From DASULK01 sp036381835 (GTDB lineage: Bacteria > Actinomycetota > Actinomycetes > Mycobacteriales > Micromonosporaceae), in NCBI GenBank assembly GCA_036381835.1, contig DASVCA010000012.1, forward strand, positions 1 through 25,242: a DNA stretch of 25,242 nucleotides. Reading direction: 5' to 3'. The first letter of the stretch is position 1. The number at the start of each line of letters is the position of its first letter. Below are positions 1-6,688 of this stretch, one piece after another. A program made the translations under genes and the position numbers. The notes beneath the pieces were generated by a model that had not been told where the DNA came from, did not search any database, and saw only the letters and a list, made by a program, of their open reading frames with translations.

Positions 1-120
1 CGGGTGCTCGACCACTTCGACGGCGACATCACCCGGGCGAACCTGCATCCAGGCAAGCGCGACAAGATCATCGCCAGGTATTCGTCAGCGCGCAAGACGG
101 CGGAGAGACCCGAACGATGA
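1..120 (+). CDS. alkB: Alkane 1-monooxygenase (AlkB), C-terminal end only
   Basis: Only the last 39 codons are in the window, open from base 1 to the TGA at 118-120. The tail contains VLDHFDGDITRANLHP followed by KRDKIIARY, which resembles the conserved C-terminus of actinobacterial AlkB. AlkB is an integral-membrane di-iron enzyme that hydroxylates n-alkanes at the terminal carbon using electrons from rubredoxin. The histidine-rich iron-binding motifs lie upstream and cannot be checked here. Context is strong: the stop overlaps the start of a rubredoxin gene by ATGA, and a TetR regulator of the AlkU/AlkX type follows. The protein does not end in a rubredoxin domain, so this is not an AlkB-rubredoxin fusion at its C-terminus. 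A related fatty-acid desaturase-fold enzyme is the main alternative. Confidence 0.75.
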   Translation, partial: RVLDHFDGDITRANLHPGKRDKIIARYSSARKTAERPER

Positions 121-287
121 GTAGATTCGTCTGCCCCAACTGTCGATACGTGTACGACGAGGAACGCGGGGACCCTCGCGAAGGCTGGCCGCCGGGCACC
201 CCGTTCGACCAGATCGACCCCGACTGGTGCTGTCCCGACTGCGGCGTACGCGAACAGCAGGACTTCGAGCCGCTCGGTGAGAGCTGA
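117..287 (+). CDS. rubA: Rubredoxin, RubA/AlkG1-like
   Basis: This 56-residue protein is too short for most gene finders. It has both iron-binding cysteine pairs, CPNC at residues 6-9 and CPDC at 39-42, giving an Fe(Cys)4 site, plus the family pattern DPDWCCPDCGVRE...DFEPL. It should carry electrons from a rubredoxin reductase to the alkane hydroxylase encoded just upstream. The ATG overlaps the upstream stop (ATGA), and GGAGAG lies about 10 bases before it, so translation is probably coupled. Two features place it with M. tuberculosis RubA and the AlkG1-type group rather than RubB/AlkG2: CC before the second pair, and the longer GVREQQDF spacing. The first CxxC is followed by Arg instead of the usual Gly. 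No second rubredoxin follows, although actinobacterial alk operons often have one. Confidence 0.93.
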   Translation: MSRFVCPNCRYVYDEERGDPREGWPPGTPFDQIDPDWCCPDCGVREQQDFEPLGES

Positions 288-356
288 CCGTGCGACGGCG
301 AGCAGCGCCGAGGCCGTACCCCGCCACCGGCGGGCCAGACGAGCCGTACCGGTGGC

Positions 357-362
357 TAGCCT
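357..362 (+). promoter_or_regulatory. Candidate -10 element for a leaderless TetR transcript
   Basis: TAGCCT fits the actinobacterial TANNNT -10 pattern and ends exactly six bases before the ATG at 369. No Shine-Dalgarno sequence is visible before that ATG. This arrangement is typical of leaderless transcripts, so the regulator may have its own promoter inside the alk cluster. No clear -35 was found. Confidence 0.4.
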
Positions 363-368
363 GATGAC

Positions 369-989
369 ATGACCGCTGTCCCGTCCTCGACCTTCCGCGA
401 CTCGGTCCGCACCCTGCTGCGCGACCGACTGCTGGACGCCGCCGCGGAGATCACCGCGGCGGAGGGCTGGGGCGCGGTGACCATGGCCAAGTTGGCCGAC
501 CGGGTCGGAGTCAGCCGGCAGACCGTCTACAACGAGCTCGGGCCCAAGCCGCGCATCGCCGAGGAGTTGGTGATGCGTGAACTGGATCGACTGCTGGAGA
601 TCGTCCGCGGTCGCATCGGCACCTCGGCCGATTTGATCGAAGCGGTGCGCAGCGCGTGTGAGGGCGTACTCGACGCCGCGGCGGCCAGCCCGTTGGTCAA
701 AGCCGTCCTGGAGTCGGCCTACACCGGGGGCAACGATCTGCTACCGCTGCTCACCACCGAGTCCCAGGGGTTGATCGAACGGGCCGGGACGGTGGTGATC
801 GACGAGCTGCGCAGGCAGCGTTTCACGGTCCGGCTGGATGAAGCGAAACTGAAGATCACCGTCGATGCGCTGATCCGGATAGTGCTCAGCCACGTCATGC
901 AGCCCGTCAAGAGCCCCGGCGAGACAGCGGCGGACATCGCCTGGCTCGCCGGCCACGTCCTCGCCGCGCCGTCCCGTCCCCGCGACTGA
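369..989 (+). CDS. TetR-family regulator of the alkane hydroxylase cluster (AlkU/AlkX-like)
   Basis: This 206-residue protein has a TetR N-terminal DNA-binding domain. Residues about 15-62 include RDRLLDAAAEITAAEGWGAVTMAKLADRVGVSRQTVYNELG, with recognition helix VSRQTVYNELG. The all-helical C-terminal half should bind a ligand, possibly an alkane or fatty acid. Its position directly after the alkB end and rubredoxin matches the conserved actinobacterial alkB-rubA(-rubB)-alkU/alkX order, in which the TetR gene is the local repressor. The start is the first usable ATG; an ATG five bases upstream meets a stop after two codons. No Shine-Dalgarno sequence is present, and a -10-like TAGCCT sits six bases upstream, suggesting leaderless translation. 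The ligand and operator are not evident. Confidence 0.88.
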   Translation: MTAVPSSTFRDSVRTLLRDRLLDAAAEITAAEGWGAVTMAKLADRVGVSRQTVYNELGPKPRIAEELVMRELDRLLEIVRGRIGTSADLIEAVRSACEGVLDAAAASPLVKAVLESAYTGGNDLLPLLTTESQGLIERAGTVVIDELRRQRFTVRLDEAKLKITVDALIRIVLSHVMQPVKSPGETAADIAWLAGHVLAAPSRPRD

Positions 990-1115
990 CCGCTCCTCCC
1001 ACGTCCCACCTCGGCGGCGTTCGGGGACAGCAAGACCGACAAGGTTGCCGTATCGTTAGGCACCCTCAGTAAACATCGATCTCTATGATCCTGCCTGTCT
1101 GGAGGACAACTCCTC

Positions 1116-1496
1116 ATGTCGGATACGACGCCGCAGCCGAAGAAGTCACTGGTGGACCGGTTCAGCGAACTCAGCCCCAAGGGTAAGCTGCGGATCGCTC
1201 TGGGCGCGGTCGCGGTGATCGCGCTGCCGTTCGCCTTCTACGCCGGACTGGACGAGCCCAACCAGGCCGAGGTCGGCGACTGCATGGCCGGCCAGAACGC
1301 GAACGATCTGCGCATCGTGGAGTGCGCTGACCCCACCGTGGAGTGGAAGGTGGTGGCCCGGTTGGAGGGGATGACCGCGGCCGACCAGACCGACGACGTA
1401 TGCGCCGACCACCCCGACGCGGAAGCGTCGTTCTACATGGACGGCCGCCGTTTCCGTAAGGGCTTCATCCTCTGCCTGGCACCGACGAGCGCCTAG
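1116..1496 (+). CDS. Membrane-anchored LppU/SCO3897-like protein
   Basis: This is a 126-residue protein with a short basic, Lys-rich cytoplasmic N-terminus, one membrane helix at about residues 26-44, and an external domain. The external domain has the pattern VGDC...IVECADP...WKVVARLEG...VC...FILCLAP with four cysteines, probably two disulfides. This layout resembles the LppU/SCO3897 family of small exported actinobacterial proteins, whose function is unknown. There is no lipobox, so it is anchored by the helix rather than by a lipid. The start is supported by GGAGG ten bases upstream. A TATGAT at 1084-1089 could be its -10. It converges on the next minus-strand gene, with a hairpin between them. 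Family assignment is by pattern only. Confidence 0.75.
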   Translation: MSDTTPQPKKSLVDRFSELSPKGKLRIALGAVAVIALPFAFYAGLDEPNQAEVGDCMAGQNANDLRIVECADPTVEWKVVARLEGMTAADQTDDVCADHPDAEASFYMDGRRFRKGFILCLAPTSA

Positions 1497-1517
1497 CCTT
1501 CGAAGGGTTCCGGCTCG

Positions 1518-1557
1518 GGCCGCCGCCGAGGTCCGCAGGCGGCCCCGGGGCGGGGCC
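1518..1557. terminator. Hairpin pair between convergent genes, probable bidirectional terminator
   Basis: GGCCGCC at 1518-1524 pairs perfectly with GGCGGCC at 1538-1544. Directly after, GGCCCC at 1541-1546 can pair with GGGGCC at 1552-1557, giving two alternative overlapping stems. There is no U-tract, as is common for actinobacterial terminators. It lies between two converging genes. Confidence 0.55.
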
Positions 1558-1575
1558 CCACCTGTCCTACCACTG

Positions 1576-2460
1576 TCACAGCTGTTCGCACTCTTCTCTG
1601 TCCGAGTAGGTGAAACACCCCGCCACCGCATCACGCAGACCGGAGAGCCGGAACGGCCGTCCGCCATCGTCGATCACGGTCGTGCCGGTACGCCCCTGCG
1701 ATGCCCAGGACAGCTCGATGACCCAGTAGCAGTCGCACTCCTGCGTATACGCTTCCACGACGAAGGTCTCCGCGTCGGACAGCGAGACGCGGTACGGGAA
1801 GCGGATCGGTCGACGCTCGTGCTCGGGGGCGAGGAACAACAGTTCCTCGGCCAGGCCGGACGACATCTCGGGCGGTTCGGTGTCCAGATCGACCGCCACC
1901 CAACGAAAGCTTCCGGCGTCACCGCCGGCCTTACGGAAATGTGTACCCGTGATCGGTGGTCGGCGTGCCAGCACTCGTACCTTCATATCGAGAATCGTCA
2001 CCTGAGCGTCCGATCGTCCCTGAACCACGAGATGGACCGCATGCCGCTCGACCGGTACGGCGTCCGCCGCACTCACCCATTCCGACCAGTCGTCCTGATA
2101 ACTCGGACGCGTTGGGAGCTGCGACAGTGGTCGATCGGATATCCAGCCGATGGTCGCATTCTGCGATGCGCCGACCGCCACCGTGAAAGGCAGTTCCTCC
2201 GTTCGGTCTTCGGGCGCCTGCAACGCCATGACCCATGACGTCGCCAGAGCGGCGACCACCGCCGCTGCTACTCCTGCCATCCATTGGCCGACAGGACTGA
2301 GTCGCGGCAGCCAGGCGGTGATCCGCCGGATGAACCACGATCGATCCGGGCGCGGCTTCGAAGTGGCTTCGGGAGACTCTTCGGGCACCTCGGCACCGCT
2401 TGCCGGAGCGTCGGCTCCGGGCTCTGATGTGGAACCGGCATCCGGGGCTTCGTCCGGCAT
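1576..2460 (-). CDS. Unknown single-pass membrane protein with cysteine-bearing external domain
   Basis: I do not recognise a family. The 294-residue protein starts with about 40 residues rich in Pro, Ala, Glu and Asp (low complexity, probably disordered). A basic stretch and one membrane helix follow at about residues 58-80 (WMAGVAAAVVAALATSWVMAL). The remaining 210 residues are predicted to be outside the cell and look beta-rich. Four cysteines cluster near the C-terminus in CDCYW, CFTYSD and ECEQL, suggesting two disulfides. The ATG at 2460 follows GGTGAG. It is divergent from the Nudix gene across 114 bases, where an AT-rich patch on the minus strand (TATTAT) could be a -10. Topology is consistent with a cell-surface or envelope sensor protein, but no function can be assigned. 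Confidence 0.7.
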   Translation of the reverse strand: MPDEAPDAGSTSEPGADAPASGAEVPEESPEATSKPRPDRSWFIRRITAWLPRLSPVGQWMAGVAAAVVAALATSWVMALQAPEDRTEELPFTVAVGASQNATIGWISDRPLSQLPTRPSYQDDWSEWVSAADAVPVERHAVHLVVQGRSDAQVTILDMKVRVLARRPPITGTHFRKAGGDAGSFRWVAVDLDTEPPEMSSGLAEELLFLAPEHERRPIRFPYRVSLSDAETFVVEAYTQECDCYWVIELSWASQGRTGTTVIDDGGRPFRLSGLRDAVAGCFTYSDREECEQL

Positions 2461-2560
2461 CCGCGCTCACCGACCAGGACTAGATTTACGTCGATAATAT
2501 CCGTGTCCCGATGATCCTTTCGCGGCGCAGCGGCCGACGGCAGACGAGGATCACCGCGGG

Positions 2561-2566
2561 TATCGT
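2561..2566 (+). promoter_or_regulatory. Candidate -10 element before the Nudix gene
   Basis: TATCGT fits TANNNT and ends eight bases before the GTG at 2575. No Shine-Dalgarno sequence is present at this start, so a leaderless or near-leaderless transcript is likely. No convincing -35 was found. Confidence 0.35.
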
Positions 2567-2574
2567 CAGACGCT

Positions 2575-3081
2575 GTGACCGGTGTCCTCCACTCCCATTG
2601 CTCGTACTGCGGTACCGCCTTCCCCTCGACGGCAGGCTGGCCGAGGGTCTGCGTCGCCTGCGAGCAGACGACCTGGCGGAATCCGCTGCCGGTGGCCGTC
2701 GCCGTGCTACCGGTGCTGACCGCGACGGGCATCGGAGTCGTGGCGGTACGCCGGGATATCGAACCGGCCCGGGGGCAGTTGGCGCTGCCGGGTGGCTTCA
2801 TCGAGTACGGCGAGGACTGGCGTGATGCCCTGGTCCGCGAGCTTCGTGAGGAGACCGGTCTGCTCGCCGAAGCCGAAGACGTGCGCCTGTTCGACGTGCA
2901 GAGCGCGCCGACCGGCCGGACGATCATGGTCTTCGGGGTACTGCCGGCGCAGCCCGCCGCGAGCCTGCCTCCCTCCGCACCGACCGCCGAGGCCACCGAG
3001 TGGTTGGTGCTCACCGAACCGACCGAGCTGGCGTTCTCCACCCACACCCGGGTGTTGGCCGATTTCCTCGCCCAGCGTTGA
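2575..3081 (+). CDS. Nudix hydrolase with N-terminal zinc ribbon
   Basis: This 168-residue protein carries a complete Nudix box, GFIEYGEDWRDALVRELREE followed by TGL (about residues 77-99), matching GX5EX7REUXEEXGU. These residues bind Mg2+ and cleave a nucleoside diphosphate linked to another group. Ahead of it lie two cysteine pairs, CSYC and CVAC (residues 9-12 and 26-29), which look like a small zinc ribbon, as in NADH-pyrophosphatase-like Nudix proteins. The substrate cannot be read from the sequence. The GTG start has no Shine-Dalgarno sequence but a -10-like TATCGT just upstream. An overlapping ORF in another frame from 2511 is a shadow. The stop lies 11 bases from the convergent membrane gene's stop, with no terminator visible between. 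Confidence 0.88.
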   Translation: MTGVLHSHCSYCGTAFPSTAGWPRVCVACEQTTWRNPLPVAVAVLPVLTATGIGVVAVRRDIEPARGQLALPGGFIEYGEDWRDALVRELREETGLLAEAEDVRLFDVQSAPTGRTIMVFGVLPAQPAASLPPSAPTAEATEWLVLTEPTELAFSTHTRVLADFLAQR

Positions 3082-3092
3082 CTCATCCGAAG

Positions 3093-3527
3093 CTACACGG
3101 CCCCGTACTCAGCCCGTCGTCGCAGCATCACCAGGGCCATGACCGGCAGCATCACGACGTGCCCGACCGCCATCACGGCGCGCTCGGGCAGCACCCCCGC
3201 CCAGTACGGCAGCAGCAGGATCAGGAACGACGCGATCATCGCCGCGTTCATCTCCAGGATGCCGGCCCAACGGTGGCGGCGATAACGCATCCACACCGTC
3301 ATTCCGATCGCCATATCGACCGCCATGAGCACCACTCGCGCTTCCAGCGGATCCAGCCGGTGGCTCTGTCCGATCAGGAACAGCGTGATTCGGACGGCTA
3401 CCCCCAGCACCACCATCCCGACGACCATCGCAGCCACCATCTCCAGGAAGTGCGGGAGCAGATGACGCCACCCGGCACCGTGCGAATCGGATCGGGTCTT
3501 CGTCTCCTCGGCTGCCGTCACCGTCAC
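3093..3527 (-). CDS. Small four-helix integral membrane protein
   Basis: This 144-residue protein is mostly hydrophobic, with four predicted membrane helices around residues 25-50, 60-82, 88-112 and 116-134, Met- and Val-rich. The N-terminal 20 residues are polar. Similar actinobacterial proteins are often labelled FliP-like or hypothetical; nothing here supports a flagellar role. I prefer the GTG at 3525-3527 because it overlaps the monooxygenase stop as GTGA, the standard coupling arrangement, with GGAAGGGG upstream. The preceding GTG at 3528-3530 is the alternative and adds one residue. It is the last gene of the minus-strand TetR/DUF2231/monooxygenase cluster and is probably translated only when the monooxygenase is. 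Confidence 0.72.
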   Translation of the reverse strand: MTVTAAEETKTRSDSHGAGWRHLLPHFLEMVAAMVVGMVVLGVAVRITLFLIGQSHRLDPLEARVVLMAVDMAIGMTVWMRYRRHRWAGILEMNAAMIASFLILLLPYWAGVLPERAVMAVGHVVMLPVMALVMLRRRAEYGAV

Positions 3528-5098
3528 CACCCCTTCCCGCGCGGGAACGCGAACAGATCGGCCTGCTGACGCACCCGCGCCCAGACGTCTTCGACCGTGT
3601 TCCCCGCCGCGGCCACGTATCGGTCGGGTCGGACCAGGGTCACCCGGGGAAGGCCACGGACCGGTTCGGCGAACGCCGCATCCGGCAGCTGGACGACCGG
3701 CAGCCCGGCCAGTCGCGGATCGTCGGGGTCGAGAGCGGGCCCGCCCGGACGCCGATGAACCACCCAGGTGTGGACGAGCGGATCCAGTCGCCGGTGGAGA
3801 CGGCCGCCGTCCCGCAACCGCGGGTTCGGCATCCGCTTGCCAGCCAGCGTATCCGCGGCGGCGAGCGGACCGCCTCGGTAGGCGATCTCCAGCATCCCCA
3901 CGCCACGACCCAGGCGGGCCTGCACCCCGGGGCGCCCGAGGATCAACGGCACGACGGCGCCGAGCACACGCCGGGCCGACCCGCGGGTGGTCAGCAGACC
4001 GGTCGCCCGAGCGGTGGCCCGAACCATCGCCTGGGCCACCGGTCGCCGTTCCGCTTCGTAGCTGTCCAGCAATCGCTGCCCGCTCGGACTCTCACCGCTA
4101 CGTCGCACCGCGGCGATCTTCCAGAGCAGGTTGTGGACGTCCTGCACCCCGGTGTTGAGTCCCTGACCGCCGACCGGGCTGTGCACGTGCGCGGCGTCCC
4201 CGGCCACGAAGACCCGGCCGCGGCGATAGCGGTCGACCAGTCCGTGACTCAGGTTGAACTGCGACTCCCAGGTCACGTCGTGGCTGCCGAACTCGATGCC
4301 GGCCCGCTCACGGATCAGTTCGTCGAGGTACGCGGCGGTGATGTCGATGGCCGTGTCGGGCGGGGGTGCCGGCACGTGCGCGATGATCCGCCAACGGGTC
4401 GGCTCGGGCATGGGCACGATGAGCAGCAGACCCGCCGGGGCGAGGAAGACATGCCCTTCGTCCTCGGTCAGCCGGGCGGTGGTCCGCACGTCGGCCAGGA
4501 TGAACGTGGCCCCATCAGCGGAGCGGTCCAGGCGCATGCCGGCCTGTTCGCGGACCCGACTGCGACCACCGTCGCAGCCGATCACCCAGCGCGCGCGGAG
4601 CGTCTCGTAGCCGCCGTCGGGCCGCTGAATCAGCGCTTCCACATGATCGCCGTGGTCGATGAGTTTCTCGAATCTGGTCAACCACTCGACCTCGCCGCCC
4701 AGTCGGTTCAGGTGGGTCTCGAGGACGCGTTCGGTCTCGTACTGGGGAATGGACAGCCAGTACGGGTACGCGGTGTCGCCCCAGGGCAGGCCGAGCATGT
4801 CGACGCGCACCCGTCGACCGTGGGAGCCGGTGTGCACGTTGAGCGCGGCGAACCGCGTGCCTTCGGCGAGGACGTCGTCGACGACGCCCATCGTCTCGAG
4901 GACTTCGAGGGTACGGGCGTGCACGACGAGCGCCTTGGAGAAGGTGGACCGCCTCTCCTTGCGGTCGATGATCCGTACGGTCAGCCCGTGCCGGATCGCT
5001 TCGCAGGCTGCGGTGAGTCCGGTCGGGCCGCCACCGACGACGAGCACGTCGACGTTGACGGCCGCTTCAAGGTTCGGTCGGTCCGGCGCGGATGTCAC
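3524..5098 (-). CDS. FAD-dependent aromatic-ring-type monooxygenase
   Basis: A 524-residue class A flavoprotein monooxygenase of the PheA/TfdB type. It has the GGGPTG dinucleotide motif at residues 22-27, the DG motif WVIGCDGGRSRVRE that contacts FAD and NADPH, and the second FAD motif FVAGDAAHVHSPVGGQGLNTG. A thioredoxin-like C-terminal region continues to the end, as in phenol hydroxylase relatives. Members use NAD(P)H and O2 to hydroxylate phenolic or other aromatic compounds, and rifampicin monooxygenases belong to the same group; the substrate here is unknown. The start is the GTG at 5098, preceded by GAGGGAGGGAAC; the longer open frame upstream runs through the intergenic region and is not credible. 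An operator-like palindrome overlaps its likely -35. It is probably co-regulated with DUF2231 by the TetR gene upstream. Confidence 0.9.
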   Translation of the reverse strand: MTSAPDRPNLEAAVNVDVLVVGGGPTGLTAACEAIRHGLTVRIIDRKERRSTFSKALVVHARTLEVLETMGVVDDVLAEGTRFAALNVHTGSHGRRVRVDMLGLPWGDTAYPYWLSIPQYETERVLETHLNRLGGEVEWLTRFEKLIDHGDHVEALIQRPDGGYETLRARWVIGCDGGRSRVREQAGMRLDRSADGATFILADVRTTARLTEDEGHVFLAPAGLLLIVPMPEPTRWRIIAHVPAPPPDTAIDITAAYLDELIRERAGIEFGSHDVTWESQFNLSHGLVDRYRRGRVFVAGDAAHVHSPVGGQGLNTGVQDVHNLLWKIAAVRRSGESPSGQRLLDSYEAERRPVAQAMVRATARATGLLTTRGSARRVLGAVVPLILGRPGVQARLGRGVGMLEIAYRGGPLAAADTLAGKRMPNPRLRDGGRLHRRLDPLVHTWVVHRRPGGPALDPDDPRLAGLPVVQLPDAAFAEPVRGLPRVTLVRPDRYVAAAGNTVEDVWARVRQQADLFAFPRGKGW

Positions 5099-5142
5099 CC
5101 GTTCCCTCCCTCGTTTCAGCGGTGAGCGCATCCACCGTACTA

Positions 5143-5167
5143 AAATGAGACATCCGTGTCTAGTTTC
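5143..5167 (-). promoter_or_regulatory. Operator-like box 1 overlapping the monooxygenase promoter
   Basis: AGACA-TCCG-TGTCT (5148-5161) is a perfect five-base inverted repeat inside a longer element shared with box 2 at 5697-5721. The shared core on the plus strand is GACAYYCGYGTCTAG. On the minus strand, TAGACA in this box lies 17 bases before TACGGT, so the element would cover the -35 of the monooxygenase promoter. Its end touches the DUF2231 stop codon. Binding by the adjacent TetR protein is inference. Confidence 0.6.
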
Positions 5168-5678
5168 AGTCTCCCGTCGCCACATCCGACCAGGCCGCCT
5201 CGGCCCCGCTGTGTCCGATGCGGACAATCGACGCCACGGTCCCCGCAGCGCTGGCCACGGCCAGGACCGCGACCGCGACCACCACCAGCCGGGCCGCCGG
5301 CTGCCCCGAGACCGACCCACCCGGCCCGGCCGACTCGCCGGCCGCCGGTCGTTGCTCACGCCGGCGCAGCCGAACGGTTGCCGCGGCGGCCACCAGGAGT
5401 GCGACGACCCAAGGCAGCAGTCCGGCACCGAGCTCACCGTGCCGGTCCACCAGGTCATTCGGCTCCAGGCGCCCCCGCAGCGCCTCACCGGACCGAACGG
5501 TGAGCGGCACCAGGACGAGCGCCAGCGCGCTCAGGGGAAGCGCGATCCGGCCGAACCGGGCGCGGAACCAGGGCCACGTGCCGGCCAGTCCGACGACCAG
5601 CGCGGCCACCGGCACGACGACGACGGTGGCGTGTACGACCAGCGGATGCAGCGGCAGTCCGGCGAAAGTGTCGAGCAT
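5166..5678 (-). CDS. DUF2231-family integral membrane protein
   Basis: This 170-residue protein opens with MLDTFAGLPLHPLVVHATVVVVP, the signature of the DUF2231 family: a proline and two histidines (HPLVVH) at the edge of the first membrane helix. Four helices are predicted, near residues 11-32, 42-62, 82-102 and 130-152, with an Arg-, Gly- and Ala-rich linker before the last. The biochemical role of the family is unknown; the conserved histidines could bind metal or haem, but that is speculation. I chose the ATG at 5678 because the family motif follows at once and the upstream frame runs into the TetR gene. There is no clear Shine-Dalgarno sequence. TAGAGT lies eight bases upstream, so the message may be nearly leaderless. 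Box 2 covers the matching -35. Confidence 0.82.
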   Translation of the reverse strand: MLDTFAGLPLHPLVVHATVVVVPVAALVVGLAGTWPWFRARFGRIALPLSALALVLVPLTVRSGEALRGRLEPNDLVDRHGELGAGLLPWVVALLVAAAATVRLRRREQRPAAGESAGPGGSVSGQPAARLVVVAVAVLAVASAAGTVASIVRIGHSGAEAAWSDVATGD

Positions 5679-5696
5679 GGAGCCCGACTCTAGGAG

Positions 5697-5721
5697 AAAT
5701 GTGACACTCGCGTCTAGGTTC
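5697..5721 (-). promoter_or_regulatory. Operator-like box 2 overlapping the DUF2231 promoter
   Basis: This element matches box 1 in AAATG-N-GACA, then YYCG, then YGTCTAG and TTC, with few differences. Its symmetric core is GAC-N6-GTC. On the minus strand, TAGACG in the box lies 18 bases before TAGAGT, a fitting -35/-10 pair for DUF2231. The box contains the stop codon of the TetR gene (TAG, plus-strand CTA at 5714-5716). The pair of sites suggests one regulator controls both downstream promoters. Confidence 0.6.
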
Positions 5722-6331
5722 TTTGCGATGGCTGCGATCGACGGGGCGGCTCCGACGATGGCACCACACCGCGCGCCAGGGTCTCGTAGACCAGGTCCGC
5801 CACCGAGCGCCCGTCCGCCGTACCGTCCGGACAGACCCGTACCGCGGCCACGAGCAGGGAGGCGAGCGCCGTCACCACCCACTGCGGCGGCACGTCCGCT
5901 CGGATGACCCCGGCCTCCTGCCCCCGCTCAACCACCCGACGCAACGGGGCCAGCACCCGGTCGCGCTCCCGCAGAAACGCCTCGTTCAGATCGGCCCCGT
6001 CCAGCAGCAGCGCGCGGAACCGGACCCCGAGGGACGCCAACGCCTCGACCGTACGACGCAACCCCTCCAGCGGCGGCCCCTCGTCCGGTCGGGACGCCTC
6101 GATGGCCGCTGTGGCGCGTACCAGTGCTTCGCCGCGCAGTGCCGCCAGCAGCTCTTGGCGGGTCTGGAAGTGCCGGTAGAGAGTGGCCCGAGCCAGGCCC
6201 GCCGCACGCGCCACATCTGCCATCGACGCGTTGGGGTCGTGAGCGAGAGCGTGCGCGGCCGCGTCCAACAGCATCCTGCGGTTGCGCTCCGCGTCGCTGC
6301 GCGACGATCCCGCTGGTTCGAGGTCCGGCAC
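5714..6331 (-). CDS. TetR-family transcriptional regulator
   Basis: This 205-residue protein has a TetR DNA-binding domain at about residues 14-62 (RRMLLDAAAHALAHDPNASMADVARAAGLARATLYRHFQ), with recognition helix LARATLYRHF. The C-terminal domain resembles the SCO1712/AefR-like ligand-binding type, without an obvious ligand signature. The start is the GTG at 6331 with AGGAAAAGAG just upstream. It heads the minus-strand cluster. Its stop codon lies within operator-like box 2, and DUF2231 and the FAD monooxygenase each have a copy of that box, so it is the natural candidate to repress both in response to a toxic or aromatic compound. I found no copy of the box before its own start, so self-regulation is not supported. 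Confidence 0.87.
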   Translation of the reverse strand: MPDLEPAGSSRSDAERNRRMLLDAAAHALAHDPNASMADVARAAGLARATLYRHFQTRQELLAALRGEALVRATAAIEASRPDEGPPLEGLRRTVEALASLGVRFRALLLDGADLNEAFLRERDRVLAPLRRVVERGQEAGVIRADVPPQWVVTALASLLVAAVRVCPDGTADGRSVADLVYETLARGVVPSSEPPRRSQPSQRT

Positions 6332-6688
6332 GCTCTTTTCCTAGCAGAGCGACGGGCATCTCCGGCCGGGGGACGCCGGACCTCGATCGCCGTCGCCGCG
6401 GACGACATAAATAAAGATCCATTTAAGGCCGTTTACCACATTTATCCTAATTGTTCTGAGTAGTCGATAAATTACACAGCGCAACAGCCGCAAACTTCGA
6501 CCTAATACCGTCATTCACCGCACGCTCGGCTCGAACCACGCATACTCTCGACACGGGGGGTCCATACGGATAGACGCAGCCATTCGGTGGCGATGTCGCC
6601 GTACAACACGCATCACATTCGCCGCGTCGACGGCGGTTCGCCCGGATGGCGGCACCCCCGTCGACGGTCGTGTGAAGGGAGCGTGCCA
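6332..6688. other. Divergent intergenic region with A+T-rich island
   Basis: This 357-base gap separates the TetR gene from the flavoprotein gene. Bases 6407-6476 are about 30% G+C by hand count, far below the neighbours. They contain ATAAAT at 6407-6412 and a perfect ATTTATC/GATAAAT inverted repeat (6440-6446 and 6466-6472). I could not identify a convincing -35/-10 pair for either gene. Two small minus-strand open frames here lack ribosome-binding sites and show no coding character. The stretch may hold promoters and a binding site for a nucleoid protein such as Lsr2. Confidence 0.6.

Noticed and set aside
3755..5125. 456-residue plus-strand frame opposite the FAD monooxygenase
   Set aside because: It is a high-GC antisense shadow with no recognisable domain; the minus strand has all flavoprotein motifs.
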